Origin: Sphingomonas sp. CL5.1
Lineage (GTDB): Bacteria; Pseudomonadota; Alphaproteobacteria; Sphingomonadales; Sphingomonadaceae
Reading direction: 5' to 3'
NCBI RefSeq assembly: GCF_013344685.1
Contig: NZ_CP050137.1
Location: forward strand, 810,001 to 874,000
Length of the DNA stretch: 64,000 bases
Both the position numbers and the translations under genes were made by a program. Positions 1 to 7,461 of this stretch are shown here, one piece after another (position 1 is the first letter of the stretch; every line of letters begins with the position of its first letter). The notes beneath the pieces are model-generated. The model saw only the letters and a list, made by a program, of their open reading frames with translations. It was not told the origin of the DNA and did not search any database.

Positions 1-2
1 GC

Positions 3-365
3 AACGGTGCGACCGGCGCGGTGATCCTGTCCGCCGCCTTCCTGATCGCGGTGCGCTGGGGGCCTGTCGGGCTGGGCTGGGCGTGGATCTGCGCCTATCC
101 GCTCTATCTTGGCTTCACCTGCCGACGGTCGCTGCCGGTGATCGGCACGAACCTGACGCGTGTCGCGGGAGCGATCGCGCCGCCGCTGGCGGCCGCCTCG
201 GCGATGGCGGTGGTGGTGCTGCTGGTCGATGCGGAGTTACCCCGGCTCGCACCGGCACCGCATCTGGCTGCGCTGGTCGCGGTGGGGGCGGCGGTATATG
301 GCGGCGCGCTGTTCGCCTTCGCGCGCGGGACGATCGAGGAGCTGGTGGCGTTGGTCCGGCGGTGA
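3..365 (+). CDS. Polysaccharide/O-antigen flippase, C-terminal part (partial)
   Basis: The frame is open from the left edge, so only the last 120 residues and the stop are visible. They contain three or four hydrophobic stretches separated by short basic loops and a basic end, as in the last helices of a Wzx/MATE-like lipopolysaccharide or exopolysaccharide flippase. Such proteins move undecaprenyl-linked oligosaccharides across the inner membrane. No catalytic motif is visible in this part, so the family is a judgement from hydrophobic pattern and residue composition; another multi-pass transporter is possible. A hairpin follows the stop. Confidence 0.5.
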   Translation, partial: NGATGAVILSAAFLIAVRWGPVGLGWAWICAYPLYLGFTCRRSLPVIGTNLTRVAGAIAPPLAAASAMAVVVLLVDAELPRLAPAPHLAALVAVGAAVYGGALFAFARGTIEELVALVRR

Positions 366-400
366 GGAGCGAACCCTCGCCGCGTGCCGCCGGACGCGGC

Positions 401-428
401 AAAGCGGCGCCCTCTGGCGCGCTTTGTT
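401..428 (+). terminator. Probable intrinsic terminator after the flippase gene
   Basis: Arms AAAGCG-g-CGCC (401-411) and GGCG-CGCTTT (416-425) pair around a CTCT loop with one bulged G, ending in a short T-rich stretch. It lies 36 bases after the flippase stop. Confidence 0.45.
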
Positions 429-490
429 GCGCCGGTCGCGCTTGGCTGCGTGCGAATTAGCTTCGCCAATTCGTCTCGCATGTTGCGCGA

Positions 491-566
491 TGGTGGGCGG
501 TGACGGGCTCGAACCGCCGACCCTCTCGGTGTAAACGAGATGCTCTACCAACTGAGCTAACCGCCC
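491..566 (-). tRNA. tRNA-Val (anticodon TAC)
   Basis: The reverse complement folds into a standard 76-nt cloverleaf. The acceptor stem GGGCGGT pairs with ACCGCCC, the D arm is GCTCAGTTGGTAGAGC, the anticodon stem is TCTCG/CGAGA with loop TTTACAC (anticodon TAC), and the T loop contains TTCGAGC. The CCA end is encoded (491-493). A small inverted repeat (CGAATT/AATTCG, about 461-479) follows in the direction of transcription and may end the transcript. Confidence 0.96.
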
Positions 567-608
567 TCGCCCGCCGCCGATGGCAGAGCAAGCGCCGCAT
601 CGCAAGCC

Positions 609-1559
609 TCAGACGAGCGGCAGCCCCATCGCGCGGGCCGTGCCGACATAAGCGCGCATCCCGTCCAGCGCGTCGCGCGTCAGCCCCATGAAGGCGCGGC
701 GGCGGTCGAACGGGTCCGGGCGACGCTCGAACAGACCTGCGTCGCTCATCCGCGCGATCCAGCGCAGCGCGGTGGTCGGCGGCACGGCGGCGGCGATGCA
801 CAGGCTGGAAACCGAAACCTCCGCCCGCTCCAGATGCGCGGCGAACAGATCGAGCATCATATCCCACGCCGGGTCCTCGAACAGCCCCTTGCCGAACTGG
901 CGATCGCGTAGCCGCCGCGCGCGGATGACCTGCCGGATCTCGCTGGCCTCGACCGCGATCGGCTCCTCGGGCCGCGCCGCGAAGACCGGCCGCACATCGG
1001 CGACCGACGATTCGGACGCGAAGGGCCGCGGCGCTTCCTGCGGCCGGCTGAGCCGCGCAAGCACGTCCGCGATCCGCGCCACCTCGGCATTGAGCCGCGC
1101 CAGCCGCGCCGCCTCGCTCTCGGCGATGCGATCGTGGAGCGGGGCGCCGTGGATCGCGCGCCATACCGAAACCGCCGCTGCCCATTCGGCCGGCTCCGGA
1201 TCGCACATCAGCTCGACATGCCGCCCGACCAGCCCGGCGGCGGCGATGTCGATCTGCGCGGGCGAAACGCCGGCGATGATCGCCAGCTCGCGCCCGGCGG
1301 CAAGCCCATCGATGCGATAGAGCGTCGAGGCCAGCCGCTCGTCATCCACCTCGCGCGCGTCGAGCAGCAGCAGCGGCGCGGCGGCGGTCGCCTCAAGATG
1401 ATCGAGCGCCTCGCCCCAGCCGACGCTCGCCATCACGCGGCCGCCGGTCGCGATCACCGCGTCGCGCAACGGATCGTCGCGGGTATAGCCCGGTGTCGCG
1501 ACGATCAACGCGTCGAATCCCGCCGTCGCCCCCGCCGGCTCCATCATATCGTGAAACAT
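609..1559 (-). CDS. MarR-type winged-helix regulator with an N-terminal receiver-like domain
   Basis: The 316-residue protein has a C-terminal winged helix of MarR type (about residues 225-310), with a recognition-helix region containing PPTTALRWI and a wing region rich in Asp and Arg (DPFDRRRAF). The first 135 or so residues alternate beta and alpha (DALIVAT, PLLLLDAR, ELAIIAG, VELMCDP) like a degenerate response-regulator receiver. A linker and possible coiled coil lie near 140-170. MarR proteins normally have about 150 residues, so the N-terminal half is an addition. It probably binds DNA in the cytoplasm; the signal sensed is unknown. It stands alone, facing away from the tRNA. Confidence 0.7.
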   Translation of the reverse strand: MFHDMMEPAGATAGFDALIVATPGYTRDDPLRDAVIATGGRVMASVGWGEALDHLEATAAAPLLLLDAREVDDERLASTLYRIDGLAAGRELAIIAGVSPAQIDIAAAGLVGRHVELMCDPEPAEWAAAVSVWRAIHGAPLHDRIAESEAARLARLNAEVARIADVLARLSRPQEAPRPFASESSVADVRPVFAARPEEPIAVEASEIRQVIRARRLRDRQFGKGLFEDPAWDMMLDLFAAHLERAEVSVSSLCIAAAVPPTTALRWIARMSDAGLFERRPDPFDRRRAFMGLTRDALDGMRAYVGTARAMGLPLV

Positions 1560-1698
1560 CCCCGTTTCTCCCGATCATGCAATGATCGGCAGCAAATTAC
1601 GCAAACCACCGAATTGGCGCAGCCTATCCGCCTCCACTTTGAATGCACCGCCCGGTGCAGGCGGCCATTATATCCGAAACGGAGGTATCGGCGGTACG

Positions 1699-3162
1699 TC
1701 AGTCAAGGGACTTGACGATTTCCTCGACCATCTTCTTGGCGTCGGCGAGAAGCATCATCGTGTTGTCCATGTAGAAGACGTCGTTGTCGACGCCAGCATA
1801 GCCGACGCCGCCCATCGATCGCTTCACGAACAGCACTGTCTTGGCCTTCTCCACGTCGAGCACCGGCATGCCGTAGATCGGCGAGGTCTTGTCGGTCTTG
1901 GCGGCCGGGTTGGTCACGTCGTTGGCGCCGATCACGAAGGCCACGTCGGTCTGCGCGAACTCGGAGTTGATGTCCTCCAACTCGAACACCTCGTCATAAG
2001 GCACGTTCGCCTCGGCGAGCAGCACGTTCATATGGCCGGGCATGCGCCCCGCGACCGGGTGGATGGCGTATTTCACGCGGACGCCATGTTCCTTGAGCTT
2101 GTCCGCCATCTCGCGCAGCGCATGCTGCGCCTGCGCCACCGCCATGCCGTAGCCGGGGACGATGATGACCTGCTCAGCTTGCGACATCAGGAACGCGGCA
2201 TCCTCAGCCGATCCGCGCTTCCATGGACGATCGACCTTGGCCGCGCCGCCGCCCGACGCTGCCTCCGCGCCGAACCCGCCGGCGATCACGCTGATGAAGC
2301 TGCGGTTCATCGCCCGGCACATGATGTAGCTGAGGATCGCGCCCGACGAGCCGACCAAAGCGCCGGTGATGATCATCGCGGTATTGTGCAGCGTGAAGCC
2401 CATCGCCGCCGCCGCCCAGCCAGAGTAGCTGTTGAGCATCGACACCACGACCGGCATGTCCGCGCCGCCGATCGGGATGATGAGCAGGAAGCCGATCGCG
2501 AAGCTCAGCACCGTCACGGTCCAGAACACCCACGGCGCCTGATCCTGCGTGAAATAGGCGATCAGGATGAGGATGCCGACGAGCGTGCCGAGGTTGAGCA
2601 CATGGCGAGCGGGCAGCAGGATCGGCGCGCCGCCCATGTTGCCGTTCAGCTTGGCGAAGGCGATGACCGAGCCGGAGAAGGTGATCGCGCCGATCGCGAC
2701 GCCGAGACCCATCTCGATCCGGCTGACGGTGAGGATCTGCCCCGCCGCATCGACGATGCCGAACGCGGCCGGGTTAAGATAGGCGGCGCACGCGACCAGC
2801 ACCGCCGCGAGGCCGACAAGACTGTGGAACGCCGCGACGAGTTGCGGCATCGCCGTCATCGCGATCCTGCGCGCGGTGGTGATGCCGATCGCCGCGCCGA
2901 TGCCGATCGCGACGAGGATCAGGCCCGCCGTGCCCCAGTCGATATCGAGGCCGTGCCCGACCGCATCATAGGATGCCTCGGCGAGACGCGGCGCGTGCGT
3001 TACCAGCGTCGTCACCACCGCTACGCCCATGCCGATCATGCCGAAGCGGTTGCCGCGCTGGCTCGACGTCGGGCTGGACAGCCCGCGCAGCGCGAGGATG
3101 AAGCACACGCCGGCAATCAGATAGGCCAATGCCGCCCAGGGATTCACCGCGACGTGTTCCAT
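1699..3162 (-). CDS. pntB: NAD(P) transhydrogenase, beta subunit
   Basis: This is the membrane and NADP(H)-binding subunit of proton-translocating transhydrogenase, which uses the proton gradient to reduce NADP+ with NADH. About nine hydrophobic helices fill the first 270 residues. The C-terminal dIII domain carries GYGMAVAQAQ (about 337-346), GANDVTNPAA (about 413-422) and KRSM near 447, all typical NADP-site motifs. The length of 487 residues is normal. It is the last gene of a leftward operon: coxIV-like ORF, pntAA, a small exported protein, pntAB, pntB. The gap to pntAB is 66 bases. Confidence 0.96.
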   Translation of the reverse strand: MEHVAVNPWAALAYLIAGVCFILALRGLSSPTSSQRGNRFGMIGMGVAVVTTLVTHAPRLAEASYDAVGHGLDIDWGTAGLILVAIGIGAAIGITTARRIAMTAMPQLVAAFHSLVGLAAVLVACAAYLNPAAFGIVDAAGQILTVSRIEMGLGVAIGAITFSGSVIAFAKLNGNMGGAPILLPARHVLNLGTLVGILILIAYFTQDQAPWVFWTVTVLSFAIGFLLIIPIGGADMPVVVSMLNSYSGWAAAAMGFTLHNTAMIITGALVGSSGAILSYIMCRAMNRSFISVIAGGFGAEAASGGGAAKVDRPWKRGSAEDAAFLMSQAEQVIIVPGYGMAVAQAQHALREMADKLKEHGVRVKYAIHPVAGRMPGHMNVLLAEANVPYDEVFELEDINSEFAQTDVAFVIGANDVTNPAAKTDKTSPIYGMPVLDVEKAKTVLFVKRSMGGVGYAGVDNDVFYMDNTMMLLADAKKMVEEIVKSLD

Positions 3163-3228
3163 CCTACCCCCTAAATTCAGTCACCATGCGCGCCGTGCGC
3201 CCAACGCCGGACGATGCCGATGCGACGA

Positions 3229-3528
3229 TCACTTCTGCGCGGCCGCCGGCCGCTCCTTCTTCTTGTACATCGCCAGCATCCGCTGGGTGACGGCGAAGCC
3301 GCCGAAGATGTTCACGCTGGCCAGCATCACCGCGACCAGCCCGAGCCATTTCGAGCTGGCGCTGCCCGACGCCGCCGAGGCGATCAGCGCGCCGACGATG
3401 ATGACGGAGGAGATCGCATTGGTCACCGCCATCAGCGGCGTGTGGAGGGCGGGCGTGACCGACCAGACGACATAATAGCCGACGAAGCACGCCAGCACGA
3501 AGATCGACAGGATCGCGATGAAATCCAT
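3229..3528 (-). CDS. pntAB: NAD(P) transhydrogenase, alpha subunit part 2 (membrane domain)
   Basis: A 99-residue protein with three transmembrane segments (MDFIAILSIFVLACFVGYYV start) and the family stretch TPALHTPLMAVTNAISS. In split-type transhydrogenases this piece supplies the alpha-subunit helices of the membrane domain, while pntAA carries the NAD-binding domain. The basic C-terminus (YKKKERPAAAQK) should face the cytoplasm. The split arrangement is usual in alphaproteobacteria. A small exported-protein gene sits between it and pntAA. Confidence 0.95.
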   Translation of the reverse strand: MDFIAILSIFVLACFVGYYVVWSVTPALHTPLMAVTNAISSVIIVGALIASAASGSASSKWLGLVAVMLASVNIFGGFAVTQRMLAMYKKKERPAAAQK

Positions 3529-3532
3529 TTGC

Positions 3533-3904
3533 TCAGCCCCCCACCTTGCGCTCGGCCTTCGCGACGATATCCGCCGCGCACCGCGCCAGTTGCGCCTCGC
3601 GGCAGGTGCCGCTCATCGAGGCAAGCCGGCGCGACGACAGGTTGCTCCCCGGCTCGACCAGATCGACCATGTAGCCGAAGCGGTCGCCCTTCGGCGTGAC
3701 GTTGCCGAGGATCACCAGCGACAGGCCGGTCTTGTCGTCCCCGCCCGCCGCGCGCAGCTTCCTCGCGTTGCCGAGGCTCTCGATCAGCGCATCCGACAAT
3801 CGCTGCGTCAGCGCGTCGTCGCCGGTGGCGCGCACGTCGACCGGCCGGCGCTCAGCCGGCTGCGACGCGGCGGCCGCGAGCAGCATCAGAAACGCGCCGA
3901 TCAC
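3533..3904 (-). CDS. Small exported protein inside the pnt operon, function unknown
   Basis: A 123-residue protein starting with GTG; the GTGA overlap with the pntAA stop indicates translational coupling. The first 14 or so residues (hydrophobic, ending AAAASQ) look like a short signal peptide. The rest is soluble, with two cysteines (in SGTCREAQLARCAAD) that could form a disulfide, consistent with the periplasm. I do not recognise the family. Its position between two subunits of one enzyme suggests co-expression with transhydrogenase, but nothing in the sequence shows a direct role. Codon use matches its neighbours. Confidence 0.75.
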   Translation of the reverse strand: MIGAFLMLLAAAASQPAERRPVDVRATGDDALTQRLSDALIESLGNARKLRAAGGDDKTGLSLVILGNVTPKGDRFGYMVDLVEPGSNLSSRRLASMSGTCREAQLARCAADIVAKAERKVGG

Positions 3905-5022
3905 CCGAGCAGCCTTTCGTTGACCACCTTGCCGTCCTTGGTCAGCCGTATAGCGTCGCCGATCTCGGCATCCAGCACCGGGCGGCCCGCTTCCTTGTCC
4001 CAGAAGGCGGAGAGGAAATTATAGAGGTTGCGCGCGAACAGCGCCGAGGCGTCCGCCGCCAGCCGCGAGGGCACGTTACGATGCCCGACGATCTTCACGC
4101 CGTGCCGCTCGACCACCTCGCCGGCGACCGCGCCCTCGACATTGCCGCCCTGCTCCACCGCGAGATCGACGATCACGCTGCCGGGCCGCATCGTCGCGAC
4201 CTGCGCGTCGGTGATGAGGCGCGGCGCGGCGCGGCCGGGGATCAGCGCGGTGGTGATGACGATGTCCTGTTTCGCGATATGCCCGGACACCAGTTCGGCC
4301 TGCGCCTTCTGATATTCGGGCGACATCTCGGTGGCATAGCCGCCCGAGCCTTCGCCCTCGATGCCCGCGACATTCTCGACGAAGATCGGCTTGGCGCCGA
4401 GCGACTGGATCTGCTCCTTCGTGGCGGAACGCACGTCGGTCGCCGACACCTGCGCGCCGAGCCGCCGCGCGGTGGCGATCGCCTGCAAGCCGGCGACGCC
4501 CACGCCCATCACGAACACCTTGGCGGCGGTGACGGTGCCCGCCGCCGTCATCATCATCGGGAAGGCGCGGCCATATTCGGCCGCCGCGTCCAGCACCGCC
4601 TTGTAGCCCGACAGGTTCGACTGCGACGACAATATGTCCATCGACTGCGCGCGGGTGATACGCGGCATGAACTCCATCGCCAGCGCCTCGATCCCCGCCG
4701 CCGCATAGGCATCAACCCGCGCGCGCTCCCCGAACGGGTTCAGCCCGGCGGCAAGCCACACGCCCGGCTTCACGCCGGCCAGCGTCGCCGGATCAGGCCC
4801 CTGCACGCCGAGCAATATGTCCGCATCCGCGATCACGCCCGCGCGGTCGCCGAGCGTCGCGCCTGCTTCGGCATAGCCCTGGTCGGCGATATCGGCGGTG
4901 GCCCCTGCCCCGCGCTCGACGGCGACATCCGCCCCCAGCGCGACGAACTTCTTCACCGTTTCGGGCGTTGCGGCGACACGCCGTTCGCCGCCCGCGGTTT
5001 CCTTCAGGACGGCGATCTTCAT
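3901..5022 (-). CDS. pntAA: NAD(P) transhydrogenase, alpha subunit part 1 (NAD-binding)
   Basis: A 373-residue soluble dI subunit related to alanine dehydrogenase. Visible landmarks are GGERRVAATPETV (about 11-23), SQSNLSGYKAV (about 133-143) and a Rossmann motif VMGVGVAGLQA (about 171-181) followed by an acidic residue at the end of the next strand (D196), as expected for NAD specificity. It binds NAD(H) and passes hydride to PntB. Four bases separate its start from the stop of the upstream 40-aa oxidase subunit gene. Its stop overlaps the GTG of the next gene. Confidence 0.96.
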   Translation of the reverse strand: MKIAVLKETAGGERRVAATPETVKKFVALGADVAVERGAGATADIADQGYAEAGATLGDRAGVIADADILLGVQGPDPATLAGVKPGVWLAAGLNPFGERARVDAYAAAGIEALAMEFMPRITRAQSMDILSSQSNLSGYKAVLDAAAEYGRAFPMMMTAAGTVTAAKVFVMGVGVAGLQAIATARRLGAQVSATDVRSATKEQIQSLGAKPIFVENVAGIEGEGSGGYATEMSPEYQKAQAELVSGHIAKQDIVITTALIPGRAAPRLITDAQVATMRPGSVIVDLAVEQGGNVEGAVAGEVVERHGVKIVGHRNVPSRLAADASALFARNLYNFLSAFWDKEAGRPVLDAEIGDAIRLTKDGKVVNERLLG

Positions 5023-5026
5023 GGGA

Positions 5027-5149
5027 TCAGTGGATCAGCCAGATGACCAGCGCGGCAAGAAGCCCCACGCCGATCGTTCCCCACTTGAGCAGGTTCATAA
5101 CCCCTTGGTAGGTCGAAACATGCGCCTTTATGTCGGAGTTGTCGGCCAC
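5027..5149 (-). CDS. aa3-type cytochrome c oxidase subunit IV-like microprotein
   Basis: A 40-codon gene starting with GTG, preceded by a strong GGGAGGA ribosome-binding site. The product has the layout of bacterial aa3-oxidase subunit IV: a short polar head with the pattern KAHVSTYQGVM, then LLKWGTIG and a single membrane helix ending in VIWLIH. In other alphaproteobacteria this one-helix protein belongs to the aa3 oxidase, but no other oxidase gene lies here. It is the first gene of the pnt operon, which may link terminal oxidation and transhydrogenase supply. The family call rests on the motif and length. Confidence 0.85.
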   Translation of the reverse strand: MADNSDIKAHVSTYQGVMNLLKWGTIGVGLLAALVIWLIH

Positions 5150-5307
5150 CGGGTCCTCCCGCTTTCCCTGATTCGCCTCGTTCCTTATCGACGCTTGCCG
5201 CCGGCCTCAAGCCCGTCCGCCACGCAACGGCGGTGCTTAAGCCGGCTTTTACCGATAGCGGCGTATCTGCCGAATCCGTCCCTGCCGTATCGGAATGGAA
5301 CGAAAGA

Positions 5308-6729
5308 ATGACGCGTAACGGGCAACGGCTACTGATGTTGATCGACGACGAACCGGGCCAGCGCCGGCTGGTGGCGGCGCTCGCGGCGCGTGGTGGCTGG
5401 CGCACCCTGTTCGCCGACGACGCGGAAATGGCAATCGCCACGCTCGGCACGCAGGACGGGATGCGGCTCGATGCGATCGTACTCGATCATCACGGCGAGG
5501 ACGACGCCACGGCCATGCTGCTCGGCGAGTTGCGCGCGCGCCGCCCGGCGCTGCCGGTGCTGGTGACGGCGGCCAACGGCTCCGTCGCGCACGCAGTGAA
5601 CGCGATGCGCGCGGGGGCGACCGATTTCCTGGTCCGGCCGATCGCGCCCGAACGGCTGCTCGCCGCGCTCGAGGCCGCCGTCGCCGGCACCGAGGCGGGC
5701 GAGTTGCGCCCGCTGACCGAGAAGATCCCGGCGATGCTGGGCTTCGACGAGATCGTCGGTTCCGCCCCCGATTTCCGCGCCGCGCTGGCGATCGCGGCCA
5801 AGGCGGCGCGCGCGCGCGTCGCGGTGTTGATCGAGGGCGAGGGCGGCGTCGGCAAGGAAGTGGTGGCGGAGGCTATCCACGCCGCTTCGCCGCGCGGCCG
5901 CAAGCCGATGATCACGCTGAATTGCGGCGGGATTCCCGCCAACCTCGTCGAAAGCGAACTGTTCGGGCACGAGCCGGGCGCGTTCACCGGCGCGTTCGAT
6001 CGCAAGATCGGCAAGCTGGTCGATGCCGACGGCGGCACGATCTTCCTCGACGATATCGGCCAGATGCCGGCGGACGCGCAGGTGAAGCTGCTACACCTGC
6101 TGCAATCGGGCGAGGTGCAGCCGATCGGCGCGCGCCATGCCCGCGAGGTGGACGTGCGCGTGATCGCCGCGACCGACAGGAACCTGGGCGAGGAAGTGGA
6201 ACAGGGCCGCTTCCGCGAGGACCTTTACTACCGGCTCAACGCCGTGCAGGTGACGATCCCGCCGTTGCGCGACCGCACCGGCGACATCCCCGCGCTGGCC
6301 CGCCACCTGCTCGCCCGCATCGCCCGCCAGCCGGGGCTGCGGCAGCTCGGCATCACCGACGACGCGCTCGCGCTGCTGGTCGAATATGACTGGCCGGGCA
6401 ATGTCCGCCAGCTCCAGAACGCGCTGTTCCGCGCCGCCGTATTGTGCGAGGGCGACGCGCTGACGCGCGGCGACTTCCCGCAGATCGCCGCGCTCGCCGC
6501 CCGCCGCGACACCGCGCCGAGCACGCAGCGGATGGCGACCTCGGGCGGCGTCACCCTGTTCCGCGCCGACGGCCACCTGCGCGCGCTGGAGGAGATCGAG
6601 GCGGACGTGATCCGCCTCGCCATCGGCCATTATCGCGGGCGCATGACCGAAGTCGCCCGGCGGCTCGGCATCGGCCGCTCGACGCTCTATCGCAAGCTGG
6701 TCGAGCTGGGGATCGACAACGCCGCCTGA
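5308..6729 (+). CDS. Sigma-54-dependent response regulator, NtrC family
   Basis: The product (473 aa) has three domains: receiver (1-125), AAA+ activator (about 145-380) and a Fis-type helix-turn-helix (about 430-470). The receiver has the acidic pair DD (13-14), the phosphoacceptor D60 and T87, but R110 replaces the usual lysine. The AAA+ domain has Walker A GEGGVGKE (177-184), GAFTGA for sigma-54 contact (224-229) and Walker B TIFLDD. I chose the ATG at 5308, which follows GGAACGAAAGA, over an upstream in-frame ATG at 5233. No kinase is adjacent, so it is an orphan. It diverges from the coxIV-pnt operon. Two GANTC sites (5170 and 5272) lie in the 158-bp gap. Confidence 0.93.
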   Translation: MTRNGQRLLMLIDDEPGQRRLVAALAARGGWRTLFADDAEMAIATLGTQDGMRLDAIVLDHHGEDDATAMLLGELRARRPALPVLVTAANGSVAHAVNAMRAGATDFLVRPIAPERLLAALEAAVAGTEAGELRPLTEKIPAMLGFDEIVGSAPDFRAALAIAAKAARARVAVLIEGEGGVGKEVVAEAIHAASPRGRKPMITLNCGGIPANLVESELFGHEPGAFTGAFDRKIGKLVDADGGTIFLDDIGQMPADAQVKLLHLLQSGEVQPIGARHAREVDVRVIAATDRNLGEEVEQGRFREDLYYRLNAVQVTIPPLRDRTGDIPALARHLLARIARQPGLRQLGITDDALALLVEYDWPGNVRQLQNALFRAAVLCEGDALTRGDFPQIAALAARRDTAPSTQRMATSGGVTLFRADGHLRALEEIEADVIRLAIGHYRGRMTEVARRLGIGRSTLYRKLVELGIDNAA

Positions 6730-6740
6730 GCCGCGGCGCG

Positions 6741-7436
6741 TCAACCGATCCGGTCGATCCAGCGCGGCAGGTCCGCCAGGCGCTCCAGCACCGCGAACCG
6801 CGCGCGATCCTCGGGCGGGGCGGCTGCCTCGTGCGTCCAGCCGCCGGGCTGCGGGATGAACGCCGCCCAGGCGCCGGCGGCGAGCGCGGGCAGCACGTCG
6901 GAGCGCATCGAATCGCCCGCCATCACGCATCGGTCGGGCCGCGCGCCATGCCGGGCGAACAGGCGGCGAAAGGTTTCCGGTGTCTTGTCGCTGACGATCT
7001 CGATCGCGGAGAAGCGGCTGCCCAGCCCGGAGGCGGCAAGCTTCATCTCCTGATGCAGCAGGTCGCCCTTCGTCACCAGCACCAGCCGCCCGCGCGTCTC
7101 CAGCTCCGCCAGCGTGTCCTCGATCCCGTCGAACAGCTCGACCGGGTGGGCGAGCAGGGTCCGTCCCGCCGCCAGTATCCCGCGCACCGCCGACAGCGGC
7201 AGCGCGTCACCGCCCAGTTCCAGCGCCGCCTCGATCATCGACAGCGTGAAGCTCTTGGCGCCATAGCCATAGAGCGCGAGGTTGCGCAGCTCGACCGCCG
7301 CCATCGTCTCGCGCGCGATCCCCGCCTCGGCGAAGGGCGCGAGCATCGCCACCAGCGCCTCCTCGGCGGCGGCGAAGAAGCGCATATTGTGCCACAGGGT
7401 ATCGTCGGCATCGAGGCAGATCAGGTCGACAGGCAT
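6741..7436 (-). CDS. HAD-superfamily hydrolase (phosphatase-like)
   Basis: A 231-residue cytoplasmic protein with HAD motif I CLDADDTLWHN near the N-terminus (nucleophile Asp followed by acid Asp two residues later), motif II in LVLVTKGD, a motif III lysine around SDKTPE and motif IV CVMAGDSMRSD. An all-alpha cap lies between motifs I and II. HAD enzymes of this type hydrolyse phosphate esters; the substrate cannot be read from the sequence. It is the last gene of the ccrM-folP-HAD unit, 25 bases after folP, and faces the NtrC-type gene end to end. Confidence 0.88.
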   Translation of the reverse strand: MPVDLICLDADDTLWHNMRFFAAAEEALVAMLAPFAEAGIARETMAAVELRNLALYGYGAKSFTLSMIEAALELGGDALPLSAVRGILAAGRTLLAHPVELFDGIEDTLAELETRGRLVLVTKGDLLHQEMKLAASGLGSRFSAIEIVSDKTPETFRRLFARHGARPDRCVMAGDSMRSDVLPALAAGAWAAFIPQPGGWTHEAAAPPEDRARFAVLERLADLPRWIDRIG

Positions 7437-7461
7437 GACGCGCGCGCTAAACGATCCGCGC

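Noticed and set aside
1582..3174. 530-codon frame on the plus strand across the pnt region
   Set aside because: It is the shadow of pntB on the other strand; composition is dominated by Arg/His/Asp with no domain and no ribosome-binding site.
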